The notes under the pieces were generated by a model. It was not told where the DNA came from and did no database searches. It was given only the letters and a program-made list of their open reading frames with translations. This document shows, piece after piece, positions 57,273-64,000 of a DNA stretch of 64,000 nucleotides. The stretch is from Fictibacillus aquaticus. Lineage in GTDB: Bacteria; Bacillota; Bacilli; Bacillales; Fictibacillaceae. A program made the translations under genes and the position numbers. Every line of letters begins with the position of its first letter. Positions within the stretch are counted from its first letter, which is position 1. The DNA is taken from positions 620,001 through 684,000 of the forward strand of contig NZ_NOII01000003.1 in the NCBI RefSeq assembly GCF_002245695.1. Direction: 5' to 3'.

Positions 57273-58697
57273 ATGGCACGAAATTCGATCGGCCGCAATA
57301 TTTTTCATCTGTTTTACAGTACGGCGCTGGCGAGCGCGCTTAATGCCGGTGCGCTGATCGTTCTTGCCGGTTATTTGCAAGCTGAGCACTACGGCCAGTT
57401 CAGCGTTGCACTCGCATGCGCGATGATTCTTGGATACTTTACCGATTCCGGACTAAGTGAAATGGCGCTAAGAGAAGGATCAAAAAAGAATGCGGACGTC
57501 CCGGGTGTTCTCGCTTCTTATATAAAAGTGAGGCTTCTGCTGCTCGCAGCATCGTTTCTCGTCGGCTTCGTCATTATTTGGCTGGTGTATGGCGGCAACT
57601 CATCGCTCATGATGACCGCGATGGTGCTGTGTATACCGATGGTCACGGGGCTTGCGCTTCAAAGTATCGCGGCAGCTTACTTTCAGATGACAGAACAGAT
57701 GCAATATATCGGCCGCGTGCGAATGGCATCTTCATTTGTCCTTGTTTCGCTTCTTTCCGGTGGCATGCTTCTCAAGCTCGGTCCTGTTGCCATCACACTT
57801 TTGTATGGCTGTTCTTATTTGGCGGCTGGTATGTTCGGTCTCTGGCTCGTCATGAAAAACGTCCGCATTCCGATGCACGCGCCGTTTCACAAAACGTTGC
57901 TTCATGGATTCGGTTATTTCACCTTAGCCGGACTGCTGTTCATTATCCTGCCTCACATTGGTCCGCTCGTTCTAGAACGGACGATGACGTTGGCAGATGT
58001 CGCCTTTTTTGCCGTCGCTTATCGCATTCCGCAGGCGCTTCAGCAAATTCCGTTCATCGTCGCTGGAGCCTACCGGCCGGTCATGTTCCGCCTGTATCAT
58101 GAAAAAAATGATACAGACCACGTGAGAACAAACATCTCACTCGTTAAATGGATGGCGGTTTTCGGGATGGTGCTGACAATTCCATTCTTTTATCTAAGTG
58201 ACGAGGCAGTGAGTGTGCTGTTTGGGGCAGAATGGAGCGCTTCAGCTGAGCTGCTGCAAATTTTATCGATCATGCTTACTGTGCAGGCGGTTAACATCGC
58301 ACTAGCAGACGGGCTGACGACAAGAGGGAGGCAGACGTACCGTACCCTGGTGCAGGGGATGTCTGTTGCAATCGGCGTCATCCTGTATATTGTTTGCAGC
58401 AAATTATACGGACTGCAAGGAGCCGCATATGCAGGGCTTGCAATCGAAATCATCGCACTTGCAGGATATTGGCTGTTTCTCCCGTCAAAGATGGAGATCG
58501 CGAAAAGAGCGGTGCTTCCGTATCTCGCATTTCTTACCGGATCGACAGCTGCTGTCCACGCGATACTCGGCAGCTTTCCATTTGCGGCTGCGGCAATCCA
58601 TCTAAGTTTGCTAGGTTGCTTTGTGATGCTAGATAAAGAGATTTACGGCCAGATTATCGTCAAGGTGAGAGGAAAGGAGGCGGGTCATGGAGCTTAA
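57273..58697 (+). CDS. Wzx-type oligosaccharide flippase
   Basis: I take the ATG at 57273 (AGGTGAAG upstream); a GTG at 57264 is an alternative. It is 474 residues with about twelve to fourteen helices: GRNIFHLFYSTALASALNAG at the N-terminus, then the polysaccharide-transport pattern. It moves the lipid-linked repeat unit to the outer face. An upstream-gene stop ends within two bases; its own last bases overlap the polymerase start. Confidence 0.85.
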   Translation: MARNSIGRNIFHLFYSTALASALNAGALIVLAGYLQAEHYGQFSVALACAMILGYFTDSGLSEMALREGSKKNADVPGVLASYIKVRLLLLAASFLVGFVIIWLVYGGNSSLMMTAMVLCIPMVTGLALQSIAAAYFQMTEQMQYIGRVRMASSFVLVSLLSGGMLLKLGPVAITLLYGCSYLAAGMFGLWLVMKNVRIPMHAPFHKTLLHGFGYFTLAGLLFIILPHIGPLVLERTMTLADVAFFAVAYRIPQALQQIPFIVAGAYRPVMFRLYHEKNDTDHVRTNISLVKWMAVFGMVLTIPFFYLSDEAVSVLFGAEWSASAELLQILSIMLTVQAVNIALADGLTTRGRQTYRTLVQGMSVAIGVILYIVCSKLYGLQGAAYAGLAIEIIALAGYWLFLPSKMEIAKRAVLPYLAFLTGSTAAVHAILGSFPFAAAAIHLSLLGCFVMLDKEIYGQIIVKVRGKEAGHGA

Positions 58698-59928
58698 GGC
58701 GCACAGCACCCAGCAGAGGGCAGGAGCGGTATCTCTGTTTCTATTATTTTTGTTCGTGATGCTCGGTAAATATAACCTATATGTCGGCTTTGCAATCAAG
58801 CCGCACATGATCTTTCTAGCACTCTTCTTTCTCATCCATCTGGCATCCTTTTACTTTCACCGCCTGCAGCTGTTCGAGTGCGCGATGCTGCTGTTTTACG
58901 GTGTGTACAGCTTTACCGGAGCATTCGCGCTGTATCCAATGTCGAGCATCCGTATCATCATCGGCATCGTCATTTACGTTGGCTGTTACTTTTTCATGAA
59001 AGCCCTGATTGGAAATGCAGGACCGAACGCGATCGAGAAGTCGCTATCCACTGTCGGTCTGATCTTTAACGGTGCGAGCCTCGTGCTGTATTTTATCGGG
59101 TTGAAAAGTCTTGGCTTCGTCTTTCAAGGTGACATGATCACATCGTTCGGCGTACTCATCGACCGCGATTATCCACGGCTTATCGGGCTGCTGCAGGATC
59201 CGAACTATTATGTGTTTTACAACACGATATTCTTCGCGTTTTATCTGTGCAGCTCAGGCTCATGGAAAAACCGGTTCGGCCTTATGCTCTGCCTCGTGAC
59301 AAACATCCTGACGTTTTCAAGAGGCGGAATTGCGGTTATGCTCCTGATTTTCCTTTTGTACATCATTATCCTTCCTTCACCGAGGAAAAAGCTGAAGCTT
59401 GCGGGAGGTGCCATCCTTTCACTCGTGGTTGGAGTGTACGGCGCGGTCAGCTTTCTGAAGTTTGATATATACGGTGTGCTAAAGTCGCGGATCAGCGATT
59501 TTTCAAACGATGGCGGCAGCGGACGTTTCGAGCTTTGGGGGCGGGCGTGGGATTATTTTAACGAAAACATCTGGACAGGTGTAGGGGCTTACAATTTTCC
59601 AGACTATAACACGTACGAATACGGCGATGCGCTGCGTGTGCATAACACGTTTCTCGATATTTTGTCAGAGTCCGGAATTCTAGGGTTTTCGGCGTTTCTG
59701 CTGTTTCTTTTGTTTGTGATGGTGCAGCTGCTGCAAAACCGCGTTCACCGGGAAAAGCCGTATTTGTTTCTCACCTTCATCGGGTTCATGCTTCAGATGG
59801 CGTCGCTGTCGATCATCATCAATGACTTGTTTTTTCTGTACCTCGCTATACTCGCTGTGTATTTGAGCGGGGTTCCGAAGAAGAATAAGGGGGTACGGTA
59901 CGATGAACGTCCTGCTTTTAACCGATAA
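58687..59928 (+). CDS. Wzy-type O-antigen/exopolysaccharide polymerase
   Basis: 413 residues, ATG with AAAGGAGGCGGG, overlapping the flippase by eleven bases. It has about ten to twelve helices, a large external loop containing GRFELWGRAWDYFNENIW and HNTFLDILSESGILGF, the pattern of Wzy/WaaL-type (PF04932) enzymes. It polymerises flipped repeats. Its tail (NKGVRYDERPAF) is encoded by a solo left arm of the GGTACC-core family. Confidence 0.85.
   Translation: MELKAHSTQQRAGAVSLFLLFLFVMLGKYNLYVGFAIKPHMIFLALFFLIHLASFYFHRLQLFECAMLLFYGVYSFTGAFALYPMSSIRIIIGIVIYVGCYFFMKALIGNAGPNAIEKSLSTVGLIFNGASLVLYFIGLKSLGFVFQGDMITSFGVLIDRDYPRLIGLLQDPNYYVFYNTIFFAFYLCSSGSWKNRFGLMLCLVTNILTFSRGGIAVMLLIFLLYIIILPSPRKKLKLAGGAILSLVVGVYGAVSFLKFDIYGVLKSRISDFSNDGGSGRFELWGRAWDYFNENIWTGVGAYNFPDYNTYEYGDALRVHNTFLDILSESGILGFSAFLLFLLFVMVQLLQNRVHREKPYLFLTFIGFMLQMASLSIIINDLFFLYLAILAVYLSGVPKKNKGVRYDERPAFNR
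59889..59902 (+). repeat. Solo left arm of the GGTACC-core family, used as ribosome site
   Basis: GGGGGTACGGTACG immediately upstream of the ATG at 59903 and inside the end of the polymerase gene. No right arm is nearby. Confidence 0.6.
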
Positions 59929-60955
59929 GCTGGAGATGGGCGGTGCGGAGATTTATTTTTGCAAGCTTGAGAACCGGCTGCATCATGAAAATATGTCATT
60001 CTTTACAGCGGCTGGCGGCGGGGAGTTGTACAGAAGCATCGAAAAAAAAGAACGGTTTCAACTGCTGAGCCGGAAAAATCATGCTATGAATTTGATGCGG
60101 CTAAGAAACATGATTAAGAAACACAACATCCACCTTGTTCACGCGAACAGCCTGCGAATGGTGCTGTATGCGATTTTACTGAAAAAAACGATGCGCCAAT
60201 TTTTCCGCATCTATTATACAAAGCACAATGTGACGATCGCCGAAAACCGGTACAGCACCTACTTTGCTAATCTCTTAAACAAGTATGTGAACCGTATCAT
60301 CACGGTGAGTGAATTTGAAAAAGAGAATCTGCTGACATTTGGACTGAATCCGCGGCGGATCACGACCATCTATAACGGTGTTGACCTGGAGCAGTTCACG
60401 TACAGCCAGAAAAGTCATAACGGCAGCACGTTTAAGGTCGGGATTCTGGCGAGGCTTTCGGAGGAGAAGAATCATGCGTTTTTTCTCGAAGTGGCACAGC
60501 GGCTGAGGAATGTGCCGGGAATTTCCTTTTATATAGGAGGAGACGGACCGGACTATGATAAGCTCGCTCGGAAAATTACTGAGTTCGATATTGAAAGCAC
60601 CGTGAAGATGATCGGCGCGGTGAAGGAGCCGCAGCATTTTATCAGGGAGATGGACGTTCTGCTGCTCACCTCTAACCGCGAGGTCTTCCCGATGGTCATT
60701 ATTGAGGCGATGGCGGTCGGAACACCGGTAATCTCAATTAACAAAGGCGGCATAAAAGAGGCGGTAAACGACAGAGAAACCGGTTACTTGATCTCAAGCC
60801 ACAGTGCGGAAGAGTTCTGCGAGAAAATCCTGCTGCTGCAGGGAAATGAAGTCATCCGCAGGCGGCTCGTGAATCAAGCCAGGATGAAGGCTGTCACCGA
60901 ATTTTCTCTAGACAGCATGGTGAAGCGCACGCTGGAGTCATACATGACAATCTAA
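59903..60955 (+). CDS. GT4-family glycosyltransferase
   Basis: 350 residues. The ATG at 59903 is 26 bases inside the polymerase gene, just after AAGGGGGTACGGTAC, which serves as both palindrome half and ribosome site. Motifs: LLTDKLEMGGAEIYF, ITTIYNGVDLEQF, and the donor loop EVFPMVIIEAMAVGTPVIS. Cytoplasmic GT-B enzyme of exopolysaccharide synthesis. Confidence 0.9.
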   Translation: MNVLLLTDKLEMGGAEIYFCKLENRLHHENMSFFTAAGGGELYRSIEKKERFQLLSRKNHAMNLMRLRNMIKKHNIHLVHANSLRMVLYAILLKKTMRQFFRIYYTKHNVTIAENRYSTYFANLLNKYVNRIITVSEFEKENLLTFGLNPRRITTIYNGVDLEQFTYSQKSHNGSTFKVGILARLSEEKNHAFFLEVAQRLRNVPGISFYIGGDGPDYDKLARKITEFDIESTVKMIGAVKEPQHFIREMDVLLLTSNREVFPMVIIEAMAVGTPVISINKGGIKEAVNDRETGYLISSHSAEEFCEKILLLQGNEVIRRRLVNQARMKAVTEFSLDSMVKRTLESYMTI

Positions 60956-60976
60956 CATATTTTTTTTACACATGTT

Positions 60977-60992
60977 GTTCTTTATCAAGAAC
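60977..60992 (+). promoter_or_regulatory. SinR-type operator inside the exopolysaccharide operon
   Basis: GTTCTTTATCAAGAAC, with the same GTTCT-N6-AGAAC spacing as the site at 53287. It lies 25 bases upstream of the ATG at 61017, which has the first noticeable gap in the operon. Confidence 0.75.
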
Positions 60993-61016
60993 AAAACAAT
61001 TGTGAGGTGAGGCAAA

Positions 61017-62414
61017 ATGGGCAATAGCTTAGGCGCGCGGATGTACTATGTTTCACTCGCTCTAACAGACATGTTTCTTGTATACGCCGGATTCCTTGCC
61101 GCGCACTATGTTCAGCAGAAGCTGGAGCTTTTACCTGATGCGGAAAGCCTTCAGCACTTGCCGCTGCAATGGATCGCCGCTTCATGCATCTTGTTTTTTT
61201 ATATGTTCGATCTTTATTCCGACTGGCGGAGAAAGAGCGCGTCTCATCTGATCTATCTTGTGACTCTTGCGCTGTTTCTTTATAACATGGCCCTGCTTGC
61301 GGCATGCTTTTGGAATGAGTCAGCGCCGCTTTTAACGCAGCAGGCACTAATTATCCAAGCCTTCTTTGTCCAGTCCATGCTCGTTGCGGCAAGCCGGATG
61401 AGCATTTGGTACATGACCAAACAGTACTTTGGCGGTAAAAAGGTACTGATCGTAGCGGATGGGAACGCGGACAGCCATATCCTCGCCGAAAAACTGCTGC
61501 AGCATCAAAAAGGCTGGTACACGTTGAGCGGATATTTTCATGCCGCAAAAATACGTCAGCTGAAACCAGCTCTTGGTAAAGCTGACACTGTGCTGGTCAG
61601 TCCGCATATTGCGGAAAAACGGAAAAATGAAATCATCAGTATTGCCTCAGCATTAGGAAAAGAGGTGCTGATCGTGCCGCAGCAATATGAGCTTTCTATT
61701 GCGGACGCAGCACTTCAGCAGATCAGCGACATGCCGGTGCTGTCCATCCAGCCTGCACGTCAGGGAATATCCCGCAAGTCTGCGAAACGATTGTTCGACC
61801 TAACCGTGTCTGCCGTTCTTCTGCACTTTTCAAGCCCGATTTTCCTGCTGCTTTTCGTTTTGATACCTGCCACCTCAAAAGGGCCGGCACTATACCGGCA
61901 GGAGCGGATCGGTCTTAATGGAGCACCATACATGATCTACAAGTTCCGCAGCATGAGGCATGACGCCGAACAGATGACAGGGCCGGTGCTTGCTTCCGAC
62001 AATGACCCGCGCATCACAGGAGTCGGCAGATTCATACGTGCAACGCGCCTTGACGAACTGCCTCAGCTGATCAATGTCCTGCTGGGAGATATGAGCATAG
62101 TCGGTCCGCGGCCTGAACGGCAGCATTTTATCTCACAGTTTAAAAAACAAGTCCCAAACTACGAATCAAGATTAATGGTAAAGCCAGGAATCACCGGCCT
62201 CGCCCAGGTGCTAGGCAACTATTCCACGACAGTCGAGGATAAGCTAAGGTTCGATCTACTGTATGTGCGAAGGTGTTCGCTCGCTTTTGATGTGAAAATC
62301 ATGCTGCAGACCATCAGGGTCGTACTGCAGCGCGAACAGGCGCAGGGTGTGAAGATGAATCAAGAAACGATAGCAGAAAACTCGATCCAGCCTGTTTTAG
62401 AGGCGAAATTATAA
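61017..62414 (+). CDS. Polyprenyl-phosphate glycosylphosphotransferase (WcaJ-type)
   Basis: 465 residues, ATG with GAGGTGAGGC. Four or five N-terminal helices, a central Rossmann-like domain (KKVLIVADGNADSHILAEKL), one more helix, then the catalytic domain: YRQERIGLNGAPYMIYKFRS, ATRLDELPQLINVLLGDMSI, and GPRPERQHFISQFKKQVPNY. It transfers the first sugar phosphate to undecaprenyl phosphate and so begins the exopolysaccharide repeat. Confidence 0.92.
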   Translation: MGNSLGARMYYVSLALTDMFLVYAGFLAAHYVQQKLELLPDAESLQHLPLQWIAASCILFFYMFDLYSDWRRKSASHLIYLVTLALFLYNMALLAACFWNESAPLLTQQALIIQAFFVQSMLVAASRMSIWYMTKQYFGGKKVLIVADGNADSHILAEKLLQHQKGWYTLSGYFHAAKIRQLKPALGKADTVLVSPHIAEKRKNEIISIASALGKEVLIVPQQYELSIADAALQQISDMPVLSIQPARQGISRKSAKRLFDLTVSAVLLHFSSPIFLLLFVLIPATSKGPALYRQERIGLNGAPYMIYKFRSMRHDAEQMTGPVLASDNDPRITGVGRFIRATRLDELPQLINVLLGDMSIVGPRPERQHFISQFKKQVPNYESRLMVKPGITGLAQVLGNYSTTVEDKLRFDLLYVRRCSLAFDVKIMLQTIRVVLQREQAQGVKMNQETIAENSIQPVLEAKL

Positions 62415-63490
62415 TGGCACCGGGTGTTTACCGCGATGATGGCAGGATTAAATTTAATCTCATTCAATGCTTTCGTGCCATCGCTATCCTTTTCGTTCTG
62501 CTCGGACATGTCAGCGGGCTGTTTCATCGTTATTTTGATTATGACTGGTTTCATATATCTGAGTGGAGAAGGACCGGCGGCGTTGATTTCTTTTTCGTCC
62601 TGAGCGGATTTATGATCGCGTATTTGTACAGCCGTTCTGCCGGAGTGCCAGGCAAAGCAATTTCGTTTTTAATCAAACGTTTAAAAAGAATCTATCCACT
62701 ATACTTTCTTGTTACATTCATGGCGGTCATGCTGCTGTATCTGTTTCCAATGCTAGGGGAAGAACAGGAGCGGCACCCGCTAGTCATCATAAAATCACTT
62801 CTGCTCTGGCCATCAGAACCTATATTGTCAGTCACTTGGTCATTGCAGTACATCGCATTCTTTTACATCATGTATGCTCTTTATCTGGCAAAACCAAAGC
62901 TGATGAAGATAGCAGCCGCCGTGTGGACGGGACTGGTCCTACTAATGGAAATCGGTGCTGTCCCCGTGCTGAACGACTATTTATTCAGCTTCAGCATGAT
63001 AGAAATTCTTGCTGGATGCCTCGCTGCTTATCTCTTTCTCCGATTCAAGTGGGAGAGAATATGGCTGCTTATAACTGGCGCGGGAATTCTCGGATATTTC
63101 GCTGTCTGGACGAACAACGTTTACAGTATGGTTGAGATTTACGAGCCCTATTTTTATTGTGTGTTTTCGTTCCTGATTATGCTTGGAATTGCGGCGGCTG
63201 ATCGGAAAAAGGTGAGACGCTCCCCGAAGGTGCTTCTGTATCTTGGCAGCGCGTCGTACTCCATTTATATCGCGCACGGACCGATCGCTCAGCTGTATAT
63301 TCTTTTATGGCGAAAACTCGGGCTAGATGAAATGTTCGGTCATTTCGTTTCGCTGTGTGCCGTCATCATCCTTACTGTCCTGTCCTCATGCTTGGTTTAT
63401 GAGCATGTAGAGAAAAGGCTTGCGGCTGCGGTTAGAGAGGGCAGAGGCAGCCGAATACAGCTGTTACGAGTAAAAAAGAAAGTTTCATAG
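62414..63490 (+). CDS. Acyltransferase family 3 membrane protein
   Basis: 358 residues with about ten helices. ATG shares one base with the previous stop. LIQCFRAIAILFVLLGHVSG and TGGVDFFFVLSGFMIAYLYS are the OatA/NodX-type acyltransferase signature with the catalytic His. It probably O-acetylates or otherwise acylates the exopolysaccharide. Confidence 0.9.
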   Translation: MAPGVYRDDGRIKFNLIQCFRAIAILFVLLGHVSGLFHRYFDYDWFHISEWRRTGGVDFFFVLSGFMIAYLYSRSAGVPGKAISFLIKRLKRIYPLYFLVTFMAVMLLYLFPMLGEEQERHPLVIIKSLLLWPSEPILSVTWSLQYIAFFYIMYALYLAKPKLMKIAAAVWTGLVLLMEIGAVPVLNDYLFSFSMIEILAGCLAAYLFLRFKWERIWLLITGAGILGYFAVWTNNVYSMVEIYEPYFYCVFSFLIMLGIAAADRKKVRRSPKVLLYLGSASYSIYIAHGPIAQLYILLWRKLGLDEMFGHFVSLCAVIILTVLSSCLVYEHVEKRLAAAVREGRGSRIQLLRVKKKVS

Positions 63491-63528
63491 AAAGACACTC
63501 ATCCAGAATGATAATTATCTGAAAAGGG

Positions 63529-63855
63529 GTGAGCGAACTGATAGGGAAACGGCTAAAAAAATACCGGCAGGCGAGAGGCCTCTCCATATCCCAGCTGTCA
63601 GCGCAGTCAGGAGTGGCCAAATCGTATTTGAGTTTCATAGAGAGAGAGAATACATGCAATCCCACCGTCCATATCCTCGAGGTGCTGGCAAGTGTGCTTG
63701 GCATCCCGGTGCATTGGCTGCTCATGGATGACAGCATGGGAAAGCTCGACAGTGAATGGATCGCGCTCGTTAATAAAGCGATCGATATCGGAGTGACAAA
63801 GGAGCAATTTAAAGAGTATCTGTTTTTGAAGAATCAATTTAACGAAATCCATTAG
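63529..63855 (+). CDS. sinR: SinR-like biofilm repressor
   Basis: 108 residues. The HTH is GLSISQLSAQSGVAKSYLSF followed by IERENTCNPTVHILEVLASV, close to B. subtilis SinR, and the C-terminal tetramerisation region ends KLDSEWIALVNKAIDIGVTK. Alignment with SinR would place the start at LIGKRLKKYR, a CTG at 63538 with GGGGTGAG upstream; the GTG at 63529 sits on that ribosome site, so the real start is open. It likely represses the operators at 53287 and 60977. No SinI gene is in the window. Confidence 0.87.
   Translation: MSELIGKRLKKYRQARGLSISQLSAQSGVAKSYLSFIERENTCNPTVHILEVLASVLGIPVHWLLMDDSMGKLDSEWIALVNKAIDIGVTKEQFKEYLFLKNQFNEIH

Positions 63856-64000
<145 letters not shown>

Noticed and set aside
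58335-58348. GTACCGTACCC inside the flippase gene as another palindrome arm
   Set aside because: Only eleven bases match, without the conserved G/C end, and the codons fit the protein; chance is sufficient.

Overview
The window looks like chromosome from a Gram-positive, spore-forming member of the Bacillaceae (Fictibacillus or a close relative is my guess, not proven). The reasons are strong AGGAGG-type ribosome sites, frequent GTG/TTG starts, lipoboxes, endospore-appendage-like proteins, a SinR homologue, PepS/AmpS, DUF2584 and a DUF1672 lipoprotein. No rRNA, tRNA, CRISPR array, transposase or prophage was seen.

Layout. 1-6.5 kb: a cut-off beta-propeller (GH43-like) gene, an array of TTTATTTGC repeats, a spore-appendage (Ena/DUF3992-like) cluster, small membrane and lipoproteins, a sigma-70-like factor and a GNAT acetyltransferase. 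6.5-16.8 kb: AtoE-type fatty-acid transporter, NERD protein, divergent SgrR-like regulator and MFS transporter, a nucleotidyltransferase and a secreted M14 carboxypeptidase. 17-25 kb: a sigma-54 enhancer-binding regulator, three matching upstream activator sites, a textbook -24/-12 promoter, and a five-gene catabolic operon (RidA, diaminopropionate ammonia-lyase, YgeY-type M20 hydrolase, D-aminoacylase, Na+/solute symporter). 25-31.7 kb: a large lipase-fold protein with its DUF1672 lipoprotein partner, and an ECF sigma/DUF4030 pair. 31.8-39 kb: a tightly overlapping six-gene minus-strand operon (HEPN-like/CBS, TrkA-N/RyR, SLOG, TIR/STAND/HEAT-like, possible SPFH-like, SH3 membrane protein). 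It looks like a nucleotide-centred stress or defence system and is the best candidate for an undescribed system. 39-53 kb: membrane PIN protein, PnuC-NadR, a sugar ABC transporter with LacI-type operators, DJ-1/PfpI, AmpS and a secreted lipase. 53-64 kb: a complete Wzx/Wzy exopolysaccharide operon with ManC, a BY-kinase-like pair, its own SinR homologue and galE. GTTCT-N6-AGAAC operators lie at the operon promoter and inside the operon.

Across the window, intergenic spaces carry a family of about seventeen palindromes with the core GGGGTMCGGTACC / GGTACCGKACCCC. It has two compensatory subtypes (TAC or TCC), and locus-specific outer stems that can extend into the stop codons of neighbouring genes. 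Some units fit bidirectional terminators between convergent genes. Others lie between divergent genes, where termination is not the obvious role. Two arrays of TTTATTTGC at about 20-21 bp spacing are a second unexplained repeat type.
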